DNA of 64,000 nt from Albidovulum litorale (lineage in GTDB: Bacteria > Pseudomonadota > Alphaproteobacteria > Rhodobacterales > Rhodobacteraceae). The notes below the pieces were generated by a model. It saw only the letters and a list, made by a program, of their open reading frames with translations, made no database searches and was not told the DNA's origin. The first letter of the stretch is position 1. Each line of letters starts with the position of its first letter. Positions 29,349-37,607 of the stretch are shown here, piece after piece. The stretch is from NCBI RefSeq assembly GCF_025751495.1, contig NZ_JAOWKZ010000003.1, positions 823,034-887,033 on the forward strand, read 5' to 3'. The position numbers and the translations under genes were made by a program.

Positions 29349-29759
29349 TCAGTTCTCCATCAGATGCTCGGCCTGAACCGTCATCCGTACGTTCTTGAAC
29401 ACGCCCGCCACGCCGAACAGGTCCAGATCCGTCATCGGAACGCTGGCGGTGGTCAGGATGAGGCCGGCACTGGTGACAGTGGTCGCTTTCGGATCTTTCG
29501 ACATGGTACCAGCTCGGGCGATCACGAAGTCCTGCACGGCGGCAGTCGTCGTCAGCCGACCGATGGACATGTTGCGATTAGCGTCCTGGACAATGCGCAA
29601 CAGCTTAGACTGGCCATGAAAAATCATGGAAACGTCGACCAGAAGGCCGAACAGCATAATATAAAACGGAAGCCATAATACGGCTTCGATCGTTGCCGCT
29701 CCGTCTTCCTCGCGCGAGATTTTCCGCAAAGACAGAGTACGATAAAAACGGCGTATCAT
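29349..29759 (-). CDS. TadE-like pseudopilin
   Basis: A 136-residue protein with the TadE pattern: a charged N-terminus with EEDGAATIEAVLWLPFYIMLFGLLVD, in which Glu of the TIEAV motif follows the prepilin-type site, then one membrane helix. It sits three bases before the TadG-like gene and is co-transcribed with it. Its start ATG at 29759 is close to an AT-rich upstream region. Confidence 0.85.
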   Translation of the reverse strand: MIRRFYRTLSLRKISREEDGAATIEAVLWLPFYIMLFGLLVDVSMIFHGQSKLLRIVQDANRNMSIGRLTTTAAVQDFVIARAGTMSKDPKATTVTSAGLILTTASVPMTDLDLFGVAGVFKNVRMTVQAEHLMEN

Positions 29760-30012
29760 TATTGCCCTTCCCCGGCGAATTAGTCCGTCTTACAGCGTTT
29801 TCGTTTTTGCCCCCACACAACGAAACACGCGTCAATTCTGGCAATAATTGGGCAACGGGGCTGGATTAAGCGAACAAAGCGTCGAAACTGGACGAATTGA
29901 CCATTCCGTTAAACCTGCGTTCATCTTGGGCTAATCTACCGTTAACCTTGATCGAAATGTCCCTCATTCGGGCGATTATTCAGATCGTTGATTCGGCCCG
30001 GCGAAGCCCCGG
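29760..30012. other. AT-rich intergenic region upstream of the TadE-like gene
   Basis: About 250 bases between two genes on the same strand. It has no plausible open frame and is markedly AT-richer than its surroundings (TTAACC and TTAAACC elements). It probably holds the TadE/TadG promoter and the transcript end of the DUF4166 gene's strand neighbour. I could not place -35/-10 boxes with confidence. Confidence 0.4.
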
Positions 30013-31629
30013 TCAGTGGAGCAGTCCGACAATAAGCCAGCCGCGGTAATGCACGATCCGCCCGAGACCAAGAGGCGCATGCAGATCGACATCGAAATGA
30101 AAACGCCCGCCTTCCTCGCGCTCGACAGCGAACGACAACGGCAACAGCGCTTTGGGAATAGGCACAGGTCCAAGCCGGCCCGCTGTCACAGGAAATACAA
30201 GCGTTCCATTGTGAACCGCCAGGGCGAGCGTGAATTCGAACGGCCCAAAGCTCTCGGTCATTTCGTTGCGGCGAAGGCGCAGGCGGGACCGAAACTTCCG
30301 GTCGCCGAACGCGCGCAGCCAGACCTCACCATCGCGGTTCTTCAGTTTGGTGACGGTCACGGCCACATCCTCACCCGCCGGGGGAAAACCGAAGATCGTG
30401 GCAATTATTCGGACAATCACCCCTGGGCCGCGAACAATTGTGGCACGCCCGGAGAGCCGCATACAGCCTGCCCAGTCGTGGCTTTGCTGCACCGCTTCCG
30501 GAAGTGACCGGAAGGTCTGTCCAAGGAAGGTGGGAAACAGGGGCGGCGTTTCATGCTCTTCGCGTTCCGTCGCAACAGCGAGATCGGCCATTGCCGCCTC
30601 GAACGCGGCAAGTGGCAGTTCGGCAAGGGCGGGTCGTGCTCCCGTCGGAATGTCACGCGCTCCGGCAAGGATCGCACGGGCAGCCACCGCCGGAACGAAC
30701 GGCCCGTCTCCGGCTTCGGCGACGAGTCGCCATTCGGCGGCGACCGGCGCACCGTCGCGGCGTCCACTGATCCGTACGATCATCCCTCCCCTGTCGGACC
30801 CGAACGGCGACAGGAGACGGGCCAACCCGTGCGCAACGCGCACCATCCAACGCGGCGGCGTGAACCCGAGCATCGAACGTAACCGCGACAGCACCGCCAG
30901 CCCCACATTCATCGGCCAGAGCTCCAGCCCCGCGCGGAAGCTGACAGAGCTTGCCTTAAAATAACCTGGAAACAACCTGTTATCTGGAACTTCTAACAAG
31001 TATCCGGCTCTGAACAGGCCGGGTGCCAGTCGGTACAGGCGCGCATCCGACCAGCCTCGCCGCATCTCCCACGCATCGCCCTGCCAGAACCGGAACGGAG
31101 CGCCCGTGCGGTCAAGGATCGCACCGATGACCGAGATCCCGCGCGGCGCGCGGTTGCCGGGCAGGATCGCCATGTCGATTTCGTCGATGTGCTCCATACC
31201 CGCCGCCAGGGTCGCGACGACAGCAGAAGACAGGCCCGGAACGGACGAGACGCCCGAAAGCGCGAAAACGCCCGCGGCCTTTGCCTCGGCATCAAGCGCC
31301 GCGATCCCGGCGCAGAAGTCGGGATCATCGGCCAAATCAAGATAGTAGATGCCTCGCGCGATGCAGGCGCGGACCAGCCGAAAGGGATCGTCGCCATAGG
31401 CGTGGAACGGGCCTGCGGCATCGACGACGGCTTCGGGCGTCACAGCCCAGAGCGGTGACAGATCGCCGTCACGGTCGAAGTGCAGCGCGCGGGCGTCCAG
31501 ACGTGCCGCAACCTCTTTCGCGCGGCCGAGGGTGCGGGCTGCGACGAAGACCTCATGCCCGTCGCGCACCAGAAGCGCTGCCAGCCGGCTGCCAAAAACG
31601 CCGGTGCCACCGAGGATCGCGACCCTCAT
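30013..31629 (-). CDS. Saccharopine dehydrogenase-like NAD(P)-binding protein with a DUF4166 C-terminal domain
   Basis: A 538-residue protein. Residues 1-125 form a Rossmann domain (MRVAILGGTGVFGSRLAALL) of the saccharopine dehydrogenase-like kind. The C-terminal part (about 360-538) fits DUF4166 (FPTFLGQTFRSLPEAVQQSHD and GPFEFTLALAVHNGTLVFPVTAGRLG). Such fusions are described as putative oxidoreductases of unknown substrate. The start is ATG 31629, which overlaps the stop of the upstream DCC gene by four bases; the frame is open for 118 further codons but only as background. Confidence 0.85.
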   Translation of the reverse strand: MRVAILGGTGVFGSRLAALLVRDGHEVFVAARTLGRAKEVAARLDARALHFDRDGDLSPLWAVTPEAVVDAAGPFHAYGDDPFRLVRACIARGIYYLDLADDPDFCAGIAALDAEAKAAGVFALSGVSSVPGLSSAVVATLAAGMEHIDEIDMAILPGNRAPRGISVIGAILDRTGAPFRFWQGDAWEMRRGWSDARLYRLAPGLFRAGYLLEVPDNRLFPGYFKASSVSFRAGLELWPMNVGLAVLSRLRSMLGFTPPRWMVRVAHGLARLLSPFGSDRGGMIVRISGRRDGAPVAAEWRLVAEAGDGPFVPAVAARAILAGARDIPTGARPALAELPLAAFEAAMADLAVATEREEHETPPLFPTFLGQTFRSLPEAVQQSHDWAGCMRLSGRATIVRGPGVIVRIIATIFGFPPAGEDVAVTVTKLKNRDGEVWLRAFGDRKFRSRLRLRRNEMTESFGPFEFTLALAVHNGTLVFPVTAGRLGPVPIPKALLPLSFAVEREEGGRFHFDVDLHAPLGLGRIVHYRGWLIVGLLH

Positions 31630-32072
31630 CGCATCAGCCTTGCCCGCAGCGATGGTGGTGCCATTTCGCAAAGCTTCGACCGGCCAAAGAGCGTATAACG
31701 GTTGCGCGCAAGGCGGGCATACAGCCAGTCGCGAAGAGGCCGGGGAATGACCAGAAGCAGCCTCAGTAAATGCCCCCAGCCGCCGGACCGGGCGCCGACG
31801 CGCGCCATCGCGTCGAAATCGCGCCAGACCCGCCCCGCTTCGAGGAAGAGCCAGCTTTCCGGATCGTCCGGGTTCAGCCCGTAATGGCGCAGCATCGCCT
31901 GCCCGAGTGGGGTTTCGACCGGACAGATACGGATATCCCCTTTCCGGTCGAGCCGGTCGATCATACGGGCACCAAAGGTGCAAAGCGCGCAGTCGCCATC
32001 CATGAACGCCACCGGCGCCCCGTCATCAAAGTCGGGCACGGCGGGATCGTCACGATAGCTGTAGGGAGGCAT
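31626..32072 (-). CDS. DCC-family (DUF393) thiol-disulfide oxidoreductase-like protein
   Basis: A 148-residue protein with the DCC motif AFMDGDCALCTFGARMI, whose CxxC may be redox-active. The middle and C-terminus fit DUF393 (ICPVETPLGQAMLRHYGLNPDD, SGGWGHLLRLLLVIPRPLRDWLY). The start ATG at 32072 (MPPYSYRDD) was chosen because it gives the normal length. It overlaps the DUF4166 gene by ATGA, so the two are translationally coupled; the reaction is unknown. Confidence 0.88.
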   Translation of the reverse strand: MPPYSYRDDPAVPDFDDGAPVAFMDGDCALCTFGARMIDRLDRKGDIRICPVETPLGQAMLRHYGLNPDDPESWLFLEAGRVWRDFDAMARVGARSGGWGHLLRLLLVIPRPLRDWLYARLARNRYTLFGRSKLCEMAPPSLRARLMR

Positions 32073-32130
32073 GAAGGCGGCTCCTTTACGGCACAGTCTG
32101 CCGCCCTCCCCCGGGGTCAGTCCATGCGAC

Positions 32131-34026
32131 CTATTCGACCCATTCCCAAGGCCGGGTGAACTCACCCAGCTTGTGTTTCAGCGCTTCCTCATCAACTTCA
32201 CCGGTCTTTACCAGCCGCGCCACAAGACCGCGCTTCTTGTCCTCAGCCACGTCCCTTACGCGGACTGCAAATCCAGCCTCCGCCAGTGCCGCATCATAAA
32301 CCCTCTGAATCGCACGCTTTCTCAGATCCGGCTTGAAGATCTTGCCGACGGCGGTCTTGGGCAATTCGCCAAGAACCTCGATATGCTTCGGGATCGCGGC
32401 CCGTTCGTGAATGTGGGACTTGGCGAATTCGATCAGCTCCTCGGGCGTGACCTGCCCGCCATCGACAAGCTCGACATAGGCACAGGGCAATTCGCCCGCG
32501 AAGGCGTCCGGCTGGCCGATCGCGCCGACAAACGCAACCGCGGGATGACCCATCAGCGCCTCTTCGATCTCAGCCGGGTCAATATTGTGGCCACCCCGAA
32601 TGATCAGATCCTTGGCCCGGCCGGTGATCCAGAGGTAACCGTCGCCGTCGATCCGGCCCAGATCGCCCGTGCGCAGATATCGCCCTTCGGCAAACAGGTC
32701 GCGGTTCTTGTCGACCTCGGTATAGGTCGAGCCTTCGAAGACGCCGGGATTTGAAATGCAGATCTCTCCCACCTCATCCGTACTGCATTCCTTGACGACG
32801 TCGCCCGCGCCATCGGTATGCAGGATGCGCACATGGGTATAGGGCAAGGGCACCCCTACAGAGCCGACTTTCTTGTGCCCGTCGACAGGGTTGCAGGAGA
32901 CGAGGCAGGTCGCTTCGGTCAGGCCGTAGCCCTCGGCGATCTGAACGCCGGTGGCCTTTTCAAAGCGGTTGTAGAGTTCCAGCGGCAGCGGCGCGGACCC
33001 AGAAATCGCGATCTTGAGCGAGGAGACATCAGCATTCACCGGCCTCTGCATCAGCGCAGCGATGGCGGTCGGGACCGAGATCAGGAATGTCACCTGCCAG
33101 CGCTCGATCAGCTTCCAGAAATTGTCGAAGACCCCGTCACCCCGATAGCCCGCCGGGGTCGGCATGACGACATGGGCACCGGCCGCAATCACCGACATGA
33201 AAACCGGATAGGCGGCAAAGACATGAAAGAGGGGCAGCGGGCAAATCAGAACGTCCTTTTCGTCGAAAAGCAGCGTGCCGCCCAGCCAGCCGTTATAGAT
33301 CATGCCGGAATATTTGTGCTGCGCGACCTTTGGCATACCGGTCGTGCCGCCGGTATGGAAATAGGCGGCCACCCTGTCGCCGGTGCTGTCCGAAAAGGTC
33401 AGCCGGTCGGCAGGCTGCTTTGCGCATTCGGCGTTGAAATCCAGTATCTTGGCCTTGTGTTCTACCGGATTTTTCGGCCTTACGAAGGGCACGATCCAGC
33501 TTTTCGGCGGAGTGAGGTAGCGGTTTAGATCGACCTCCAGCACCGTATGCACGCCGGGCGCCAGCTTCAGCGCGGCGGCGGCTTTTTGCGGCACATCGGT
33601 CTTGGGGAATGCCTTCAGCGTGACCAGCACCTTGGCCTTGGTCTCGCGCAGGATCGCGGCGATCTGCTCGGGCTCCAGAAGCGGGTTGATTGGATTGACG
33701 ATACCCGCAACCCCGCCGCCAAGCAGTGTCGCCGCAGTTTCAAGGGAGTTTGGCAGGAGATAGGCGACGACATCGTTTTCGCCGATGCCAAGCGACCGGA
33801 ACAGGTTCGCCGCCTGCGTGACCTTTCCTAGCAGCCCGTTCCAGTCCCATGTTTCGGCTTTGGATTTCGGATCGGACAGGATTTGGAAACTAATCGCGTT
33901 ACGGGTGCCGTGTGCATCACGGGTTCTGGTTAGGAATTGGTAAAGCGTGACCGGCAGGTCGCGCTGGTCATAGGGCATTTCCTGCTCAACGGCATCGCGG
34001 TCCGCAACGCCCGAAAACTTCGGCAT
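32131..34026 (-). CDS. Acyl-CoA synthetase (AMP-forming)
   Basis: A 631-residue member of the adenylate-forming superfamily that activates a carboxylic acid to its CoA ester. The AMP-binding signature is AAYFHTGGTTGMPKVAQHKY. The later core motifs are EGYGLTEATCL and YLRTGDLGRID, with RAKDLIIRGGHNIDPAEIE. The catalytic lysine region is PKTAVGKIFKPDLRK. The start is ATG 34026 after a GGGGAGAG ribosome site. The substrate chain length cannot be read from the sequence. It lies upstream of the DCC/DUF4166 pair on the same strand, about 60 bases apart. Confidence 0.92.
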   Translation of the reverse strand: MPKFSGVADRDAVEQEMPYDQRDLPVTLYQFLTRTRDAHGTRNAISFQILSDPKSKAETWDWNGLLGKVTQAANLFRSLGIGENDVVAYLLPNSLETAATLLGGGVAGIVNPINPLLEPEQIAAILRETKAKVLVTLKAFPKTDVPQKAAAALKLAPGVHTVLEVDLNRYLTPPKSWIVPFVRPKNPVEHKAKILDFNAECAKQPADRLTFSDSTGDRVAAYFHTGGTTGMPKVAQHKYSGMIYNGWLGGTLLFDEKDVLICPLPLFHVFAAYPVFMSVIAAGAHVVMPTPAGYRGDGVFDNFWKLIERWQVTFLISVPTAIAALMQRPVNADVSSLKIAISGSAPLPLELYNRFEKATGVQIAEGYGLTEATCLVSCNPVDGHKKVGSVGVPLPYTHVRILHTDGAGDVVKECSTDEVGEICISNPGVFEGSTYTEVDKNRDLFAEGRYLRTGDLGRIDGDGYLWITGRAKDLIIRGGHNIDPAEIEEALMGHPAVAFVGAIGQPDAFAGELPCAYVELVDGGQVTPEELIEFAKSHIHERAAIPKHIEVLGELPKTAVGKIFKPDLRKRAIQRVYDAALAEAGFAVRVRDVAEDKKRGLVARLVKTGEVDEEALKHKLGEFTRPWEWVE

Positions 34027-34198
34027 CTGTCTCTCCCCTTTCCGGGTTTCCCGGATATTCCTTGACCGCAGGATGCGGGCAAAGGCGGCTTTGGGCAAGA
34101 CTGTGATACCGGTTCCGACGCCGCGTCAGAACGGGTTGAAGCACCGAAAATGCAGGATACGGGCTGGACCGTTGTGAGTATGCTGCTAGCGTCGGTGC

Positions 34199-34861
34199 AT
34201 GTGTGGCCGCTTCATCCTTAGCGACGCCTCTTGGGCAGAGTATCACGACGCGCTGCGGCTCATCCGCGGCGCAAGCGGTCATGTCAGTTACAACATCAAG
34301 CCGACTCAGACGGTCAGCCTTGCCCGCATCGTCGATGGCAGACTGACGGCGGACCAAGCGCGCTGGTGGTTCGTGCCCGCGTGGTTCGATGGAGAGATAC
34401 GCAACTGGAAGGCCACCACCTTCAATGCCAGGATCGAAACGGCCGCAAGCAAACCGGTCTTCCGACGGGCTTGGAAAAGCGGCCGCTGCATCCTGCCCGC
34501 CTCGGGTTACTACGAATGGACCGGAGACAAATCCGCGCGGCGACCGTGGTTCATAGGGCTGACACAGAATGCGCCGGTCTTCTTTTTCGCCGGTCTCTGC
34601 GAGGCGCGGGCAGATAGCGCGCTGACCTGCACGATCCTGACGCGCGAGGCGGCGCCTGAACTCAGCCATCTGCATCCGAGAATGCCCGTAGTGCTGACGG
34701 GCGAAGAACTGCTGCCATGGCTGTCGGGAGAAACCGGCGATGCGGCCGCGCGCGATCTGGGACGGGGTTGGGCCGGACGGTTCATCACCCGACCGGTGCG
34801 CCCCTTTGGACGTGACGATGACGGGCCGGAATTGATCGAACAGGACGGATTTGATCTCTGA
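34199..34861 (+). CDS. SOS response-associated peptidase (SRAP/YedK/HMCES family)
   Basis: A 220-residue protein that covalently traps abasic sites in single-stranded DNA through its N-terminal cysteine. It starts MCGRF, giving the essential Cys2 after Met removal. The family motifs WWFVPAWF, FNARIETAASKPVFRRAW, ILPASGYYEW and LSHLHPRMPVVL are present, providing the conserved Asn, Glu and His. The ribosome site is weak. It is a single gene between convergent and divergent neighbours. Confidence 0.93.
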   Translation: MCGRFILSDASWAEYHDALRLIRGASGHVSYNIKPTQTVSLARIVDGRLTADQARWWFVPAWFDGEIRNWKATTFNARIETAASKPVFRRAWKSGRCILPASGYYEWTGDKSARRPWFIGLTQNAPVFFFAGLCEARADSALTCTILTREAAPELSHLHPRMPVVLTGEELLPWLSGETGDAAARDLGRGWAGRFITRPVRPFGRDDDGPELIEQDGFDL

Positions 34862-35152
34862 CCGGAAATCGGCCAGTCGCCCCACACTTGATACATCCCG
34901 GTGGAAATGACCGATGGGATGGAACAAATCGCCTCCCACCGGTCATTCCACCAGTTGCAGCCCAGAACTCTCGGAACCAAAAACCACCAAACGTTCCGCA
35001 ACCGGGATGTGAGTGGTGAGCGTTGCCGACACATCCGCCGACCCGAAATGACAATCGGGAACGCGCCGCCTCATACTCAAGAAAACTCGACACAGCCCCC
35101 ACCAGACCCATTGTTCTTAGTCGTGACCGTGCTGCTATGGTTCAAAAAAAAT
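34862..35152. other. Intergenic stretch with no recognised feature
   Basis: About 290 bases between the SRAP gene and the end of the subtilase gene. A 120-codon plus-strand frame exists but has no ribosome site or family-like content. I see no clear terminator. Confidence 0.4.
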
Positions 35153-36391
35153 TTAACAACCGCCGCCACGGACGAGTCCCCAGCCAAATTCGCTGTCGCG
35201 GCCGGGGCGGCCAAGGTCTTCGGCACGATCCGAAAGCCGGTTCAGAATTTCATCCTGTTTTAGAGGGTTCCGGGCCAATTCTCGGGCAATCAGACCACTC
35301 ACCACGGCGGCGGCGTATGACGTGCCGGAGCGGTAAGTCGCCTCACCGGGGCCGGGAATGAGTATGTCGACTCCGGGAGCGGCCAAGTCGATCTCGCTTC
35401 CGATATTCGCCGAACGGTACCGGCGCTTGCGCGCATCAACGGCTGTTACCGAGATTACATTCGGGTCGGCTGCCGGAAACGCCACTTCGTCGCGCCCGTC
35501 ATTTCCCGCCGCGGCGACAAGGATGGCGCCACGGGCGGCCGCGGCCTGCATTGCACGGGCCAGAACACGGTTGCGCGGACCCGCAAGCGAAAGATTGATC
35601 AGTTCCACCCGTTCCGAGACGAGCCAGCCGAGTGCCGCGACCATGGTATCCAGGCGCATCTCGTCCTTGCTGCCGTTTCGCGCAAAGGCTTCGGCCATGT
35701 AAAGCCGGGCGCCCGGTGCAATACCCGGCAGTCCGCCCCTATGGCTGGCTGCGGCGATCACTTTGGCGAGGCTGGTTGCGTGGTCGCGATCGCCGGGCTC
35801 ATCGTCCGCGTCGAGGACAGACCTGGCTACAACCGATACGTTGGAAGCGCGAAGACCGGCAAGATCCACCGGCCCGTCGATCACCCCAATACGGACCGGG
35901 TGCTGCAAAGGACATGCCGCGGTTTCGGGTAATCCGATCATCGTCCGCACATAGCTTCGGCCAGTCCCGGCAGGCTGATAGATGGCATTTCGGTCGACCG
36001 TGACGCCGATCCCTTTGCGCTGAAGGCGCGCGCGTAGGATCGGAAGGGTCATCAGCGCGCCGATATCAGCCGCGCTTATCGCAAGGCCAAGGCCCGGAAG
36101 GTCTTGCTTTTGCAGGATCTGCCCGCCGAATCCGGCAATTTCTGCCTCTGCGCGTGCCACCTCGCGCGCGGCACCGAGAATTAGAACTTCCGGACTACCC
36201 AGCGGACGTGTTCTGCCTTTATCGTCTTTCTTAGTCCTTCCGGCCCTCGCGCGAGGCTTGGGGTCGGGTGGATCTTCAGGTTCTGCCTGAGCGAGAATTA
36301 TGCGGCCGCCACCGTAGAACGGGTCCGCGATAGCCTGCCCCACCCCGGCAACCGCAACGAGAACCGCTGCGAACAGTACAGGCACCATCAT
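35153..36391 (-). CDS. Exported subtilisin-like (S8) serine protease
   Basis: A 412-residue secreted subtilase with an N-terminal leader, then a basic, proline-rich segment (residues 36-64) and a propeptide-like region (about 68-139). The catalytic set is present: Asp172 (GVIDGPV), His204 (DRDHATSLA), oxyanion Asn297 (AAAGNDG) and Ser358 (SGTSYAAAVVSG). The His motif is unusual (HATSLA instead of HGTHVA). It is the third gene of an ECF sigma / anti-sigma / protease operon, overlapping the anti-sigma gene by ATGA at its start ATG 36391. It may degrade, or be restrained by, the anti-sigma factor. Confidence 0.86.
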   Translation of the reverse strand: MMVPVLFAAVLVAVAGVGQAIADPFYGGGRIILAQAEPEDPPDPKPRARAGRTKKDDKGRTRPLGSPEVLILGAAREVARAEAEIAGFGGQILQKQDLPGLGLAISAADIGALMTLPILRARLQRKGIGVTVDRNAIYQPAGTGRSYVRTMIGLPETAACPLQHPVRIGVIDGPVDLAGLRASNVSVVARSVLDADDEPGDRDHATSLAKVIAAASHRGGLPGIAPGARLYMAEAFARNGSKDEMRLDTMVAALGWLVSERVELINLSLAGPRNRVLARAMQAAAARGAILVAAAGNDGRDEVAFPAADPNVISVTAVDARKRRYRSANIGSEIDLAAPGVDILIPGPGEATYRSGTSYAAAVVSGLIARELARNPLKQDEILNRLSDRAEDLGRPGRDSEFGWGLVRGGGC

Positions 36392-36957
36392 TCGGCGGCA
36401 CCCGCGCTTTCGACAAGCTCAGCAGCTTCTTCGAGTGCGGCGATGACATCCGCCGCTGACGTCACCTCAGGAACGAGGACACGGTATAGCCCGAGCGCCG
36501 ATGGGCCATCGACAATCGTCAGATCATGGACCAGCAAAAGATCGGAAATCGCGCCCTGCGGCGCATCCGGCCGGAAAGCCACGAAAAGTTCCCCCTGCGC
36601 GGCGGCGATACCCGCCTGTTCATAGACCGGCACACGATCCGCATGAGAAAGATAGAGGGTCGCGCCTGCCACGACACTCACCGCCGCGACGGAAGCCGCG
36701 AGCAACCTGAAGGGGCGCCGCTTCGGCTCAACAGCCTGCATCAGCCGCGCCAGCCCCAAATCGCCCGGCGAGTAATTCATTTCCTCGGCTTTGATCGTAG
36801 CGCGGATATGCCGGAGGAGATCGACTTGCGCACGCAGGCCGACATCTGCGGCCAGAAGCGCCTCCACCTCGGCCCGCTCCTCTGATGACAGGGTTTCGTT
36901 CACATAGAACGGCAATAACTCAGCCACCCGTCTTTCGCGGTCATTCCGATCAATCAT
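36388..36957 (-). CDS. Membrane anti-sigma factor with a propeptide-like periplasmic domain
   Basis: A 189-residue protein. Residues 1-80 are a cytoplasmic anti-sigma-like part (LLPFYVNETLSSEERAEVEALL). Residues 84-104 are a single membrane segment. Residues 122-185 form an extracytoplasmic domain (GELFVAFRPDAPQGAISDLL, then DGPSALGLYRVLVP and AADVIAALEEAAELVESA). Its predicted beta-alpha-beta-beta-alpha-beta order resembles the subtilisin propeptide (inhibitor I9) fold. The ATG at 36957 shares a base with the sigma gene stop (TAATG). The propeptide comparison is by pattern only. Confidence 0.8.
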   Translation of the reverse strand: MIDRNDRERRVAELLPFYVNETLSSEERAEVEALLAADVGLRAQVDLLRHIRATIKAEEMNYSPGDLGLARLMQAVEPKRRPFRLLAASVAAVSVVAGATLYLSHADRVPVYEQAGIAAAQGELFVAFRPDAPQGAISDLLLVHDLTIVDGPSALGLYRVLVPEVTSAADVIAALEEAAELVESAGAAE

Positions 36958-37511
36958 TACTTTTTTCCCAACGTCAGACGGGCCGAGAGGCACCGCATCA
37001 AAAGCTGCTTGGCGTGGAAGACGCGGCTTTTCACCGTTCCTTCAGGCACGCCCTTAACCAGAGCGATGTCGCCATAGCTCATGTCCTCGTAGAACGTGAG
37101 TTCAACCGCCAGCCGGTGTTCGGGCTTCAACCCCTCAAGACAGCGGCGCACCGCTTCCGCGTTTTCGGCCGCGATCAACGCGGCTGCGGCATCGGGGCTG
37201 TCATCCACCTGATCAGGCAGCTCGTCCTGATAGCTCACCCGTCCTTCCCGTCTGAATACATCCATAACCTTCCGGTATGCGATCGCGAAGACCCATGTCC
37301 GGACGCTCGATTTCCTTTGGAATGCGCCGGCACTGCGCCAGACTTCCAGAAACACTTCATGGACTATGTCGGCAGACCGGAACGGATCGTTCAATTTTAT
37401 CTGGACGAAGCGGAACAGCGGGCGTTCCAGCGCCCTGTATAGCTCTTCAAACGCGAGTCGATCCCTTCGTGCGATCGCCTCGACAAGGGTATCAAGCTTC
37501 TGGTCGACCAT
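36957..37511 (-). CDS. ECF-type RNA polymerase sigma factor
   Basis: A 184-residue extracytoplasmic function sigma factor. Region 2 is SADIVHEVFLEVWRSAGAFQRKSSVRTWVFAIAYRKVMD (in pieces), and region 4 is ELTFYEDMSYGDIALVKGVPEGTVKSRVFHAKQLL. It is followed without a gap by its anti-sigma factor and an S8 protease, the classic order of a self-contained signalling operon. The start ATG at 37511 has only a weak CAGG upstream; an autoregulated promoter in the 37512-37607 gap is likely, but I could not identify its -35/-10 boxes. Confidence 0.93.
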   Translation of the reverse strand: MVDQKLDTLVEAIARRDRLAFEELYRALERPLFRFVQIKLNDPFRSADIVHEVFLEVWRSAGAFQRKSSVRTWVFAIAYRKVMDVFRREGRVSYQDELPDQVDDSPDAAAALIAAENAEAVRRCLEGLKPEHRLAVELTFYEDMSYGDIALVKGVPEGTVKSRVFHAKQLLMRCLSARLTLGKK

Positions 37512-37607
37512 TCACATACCTGGCGCAGCCCTGATGAGTGGCACGGCCAGGACTGCATCGCGTCAGGTTAACACTGTTATCAGGGGGAAACGAGATGTCG
37601 CGTTACG

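Noticed and set aside
31630..31983. Upstream extension of the DUF4166 gene by 118 codons
   Set aside because: The extension overlaps the DCC gene and is low-complexity; the Rossmann motif begins at the ATG at 31629.
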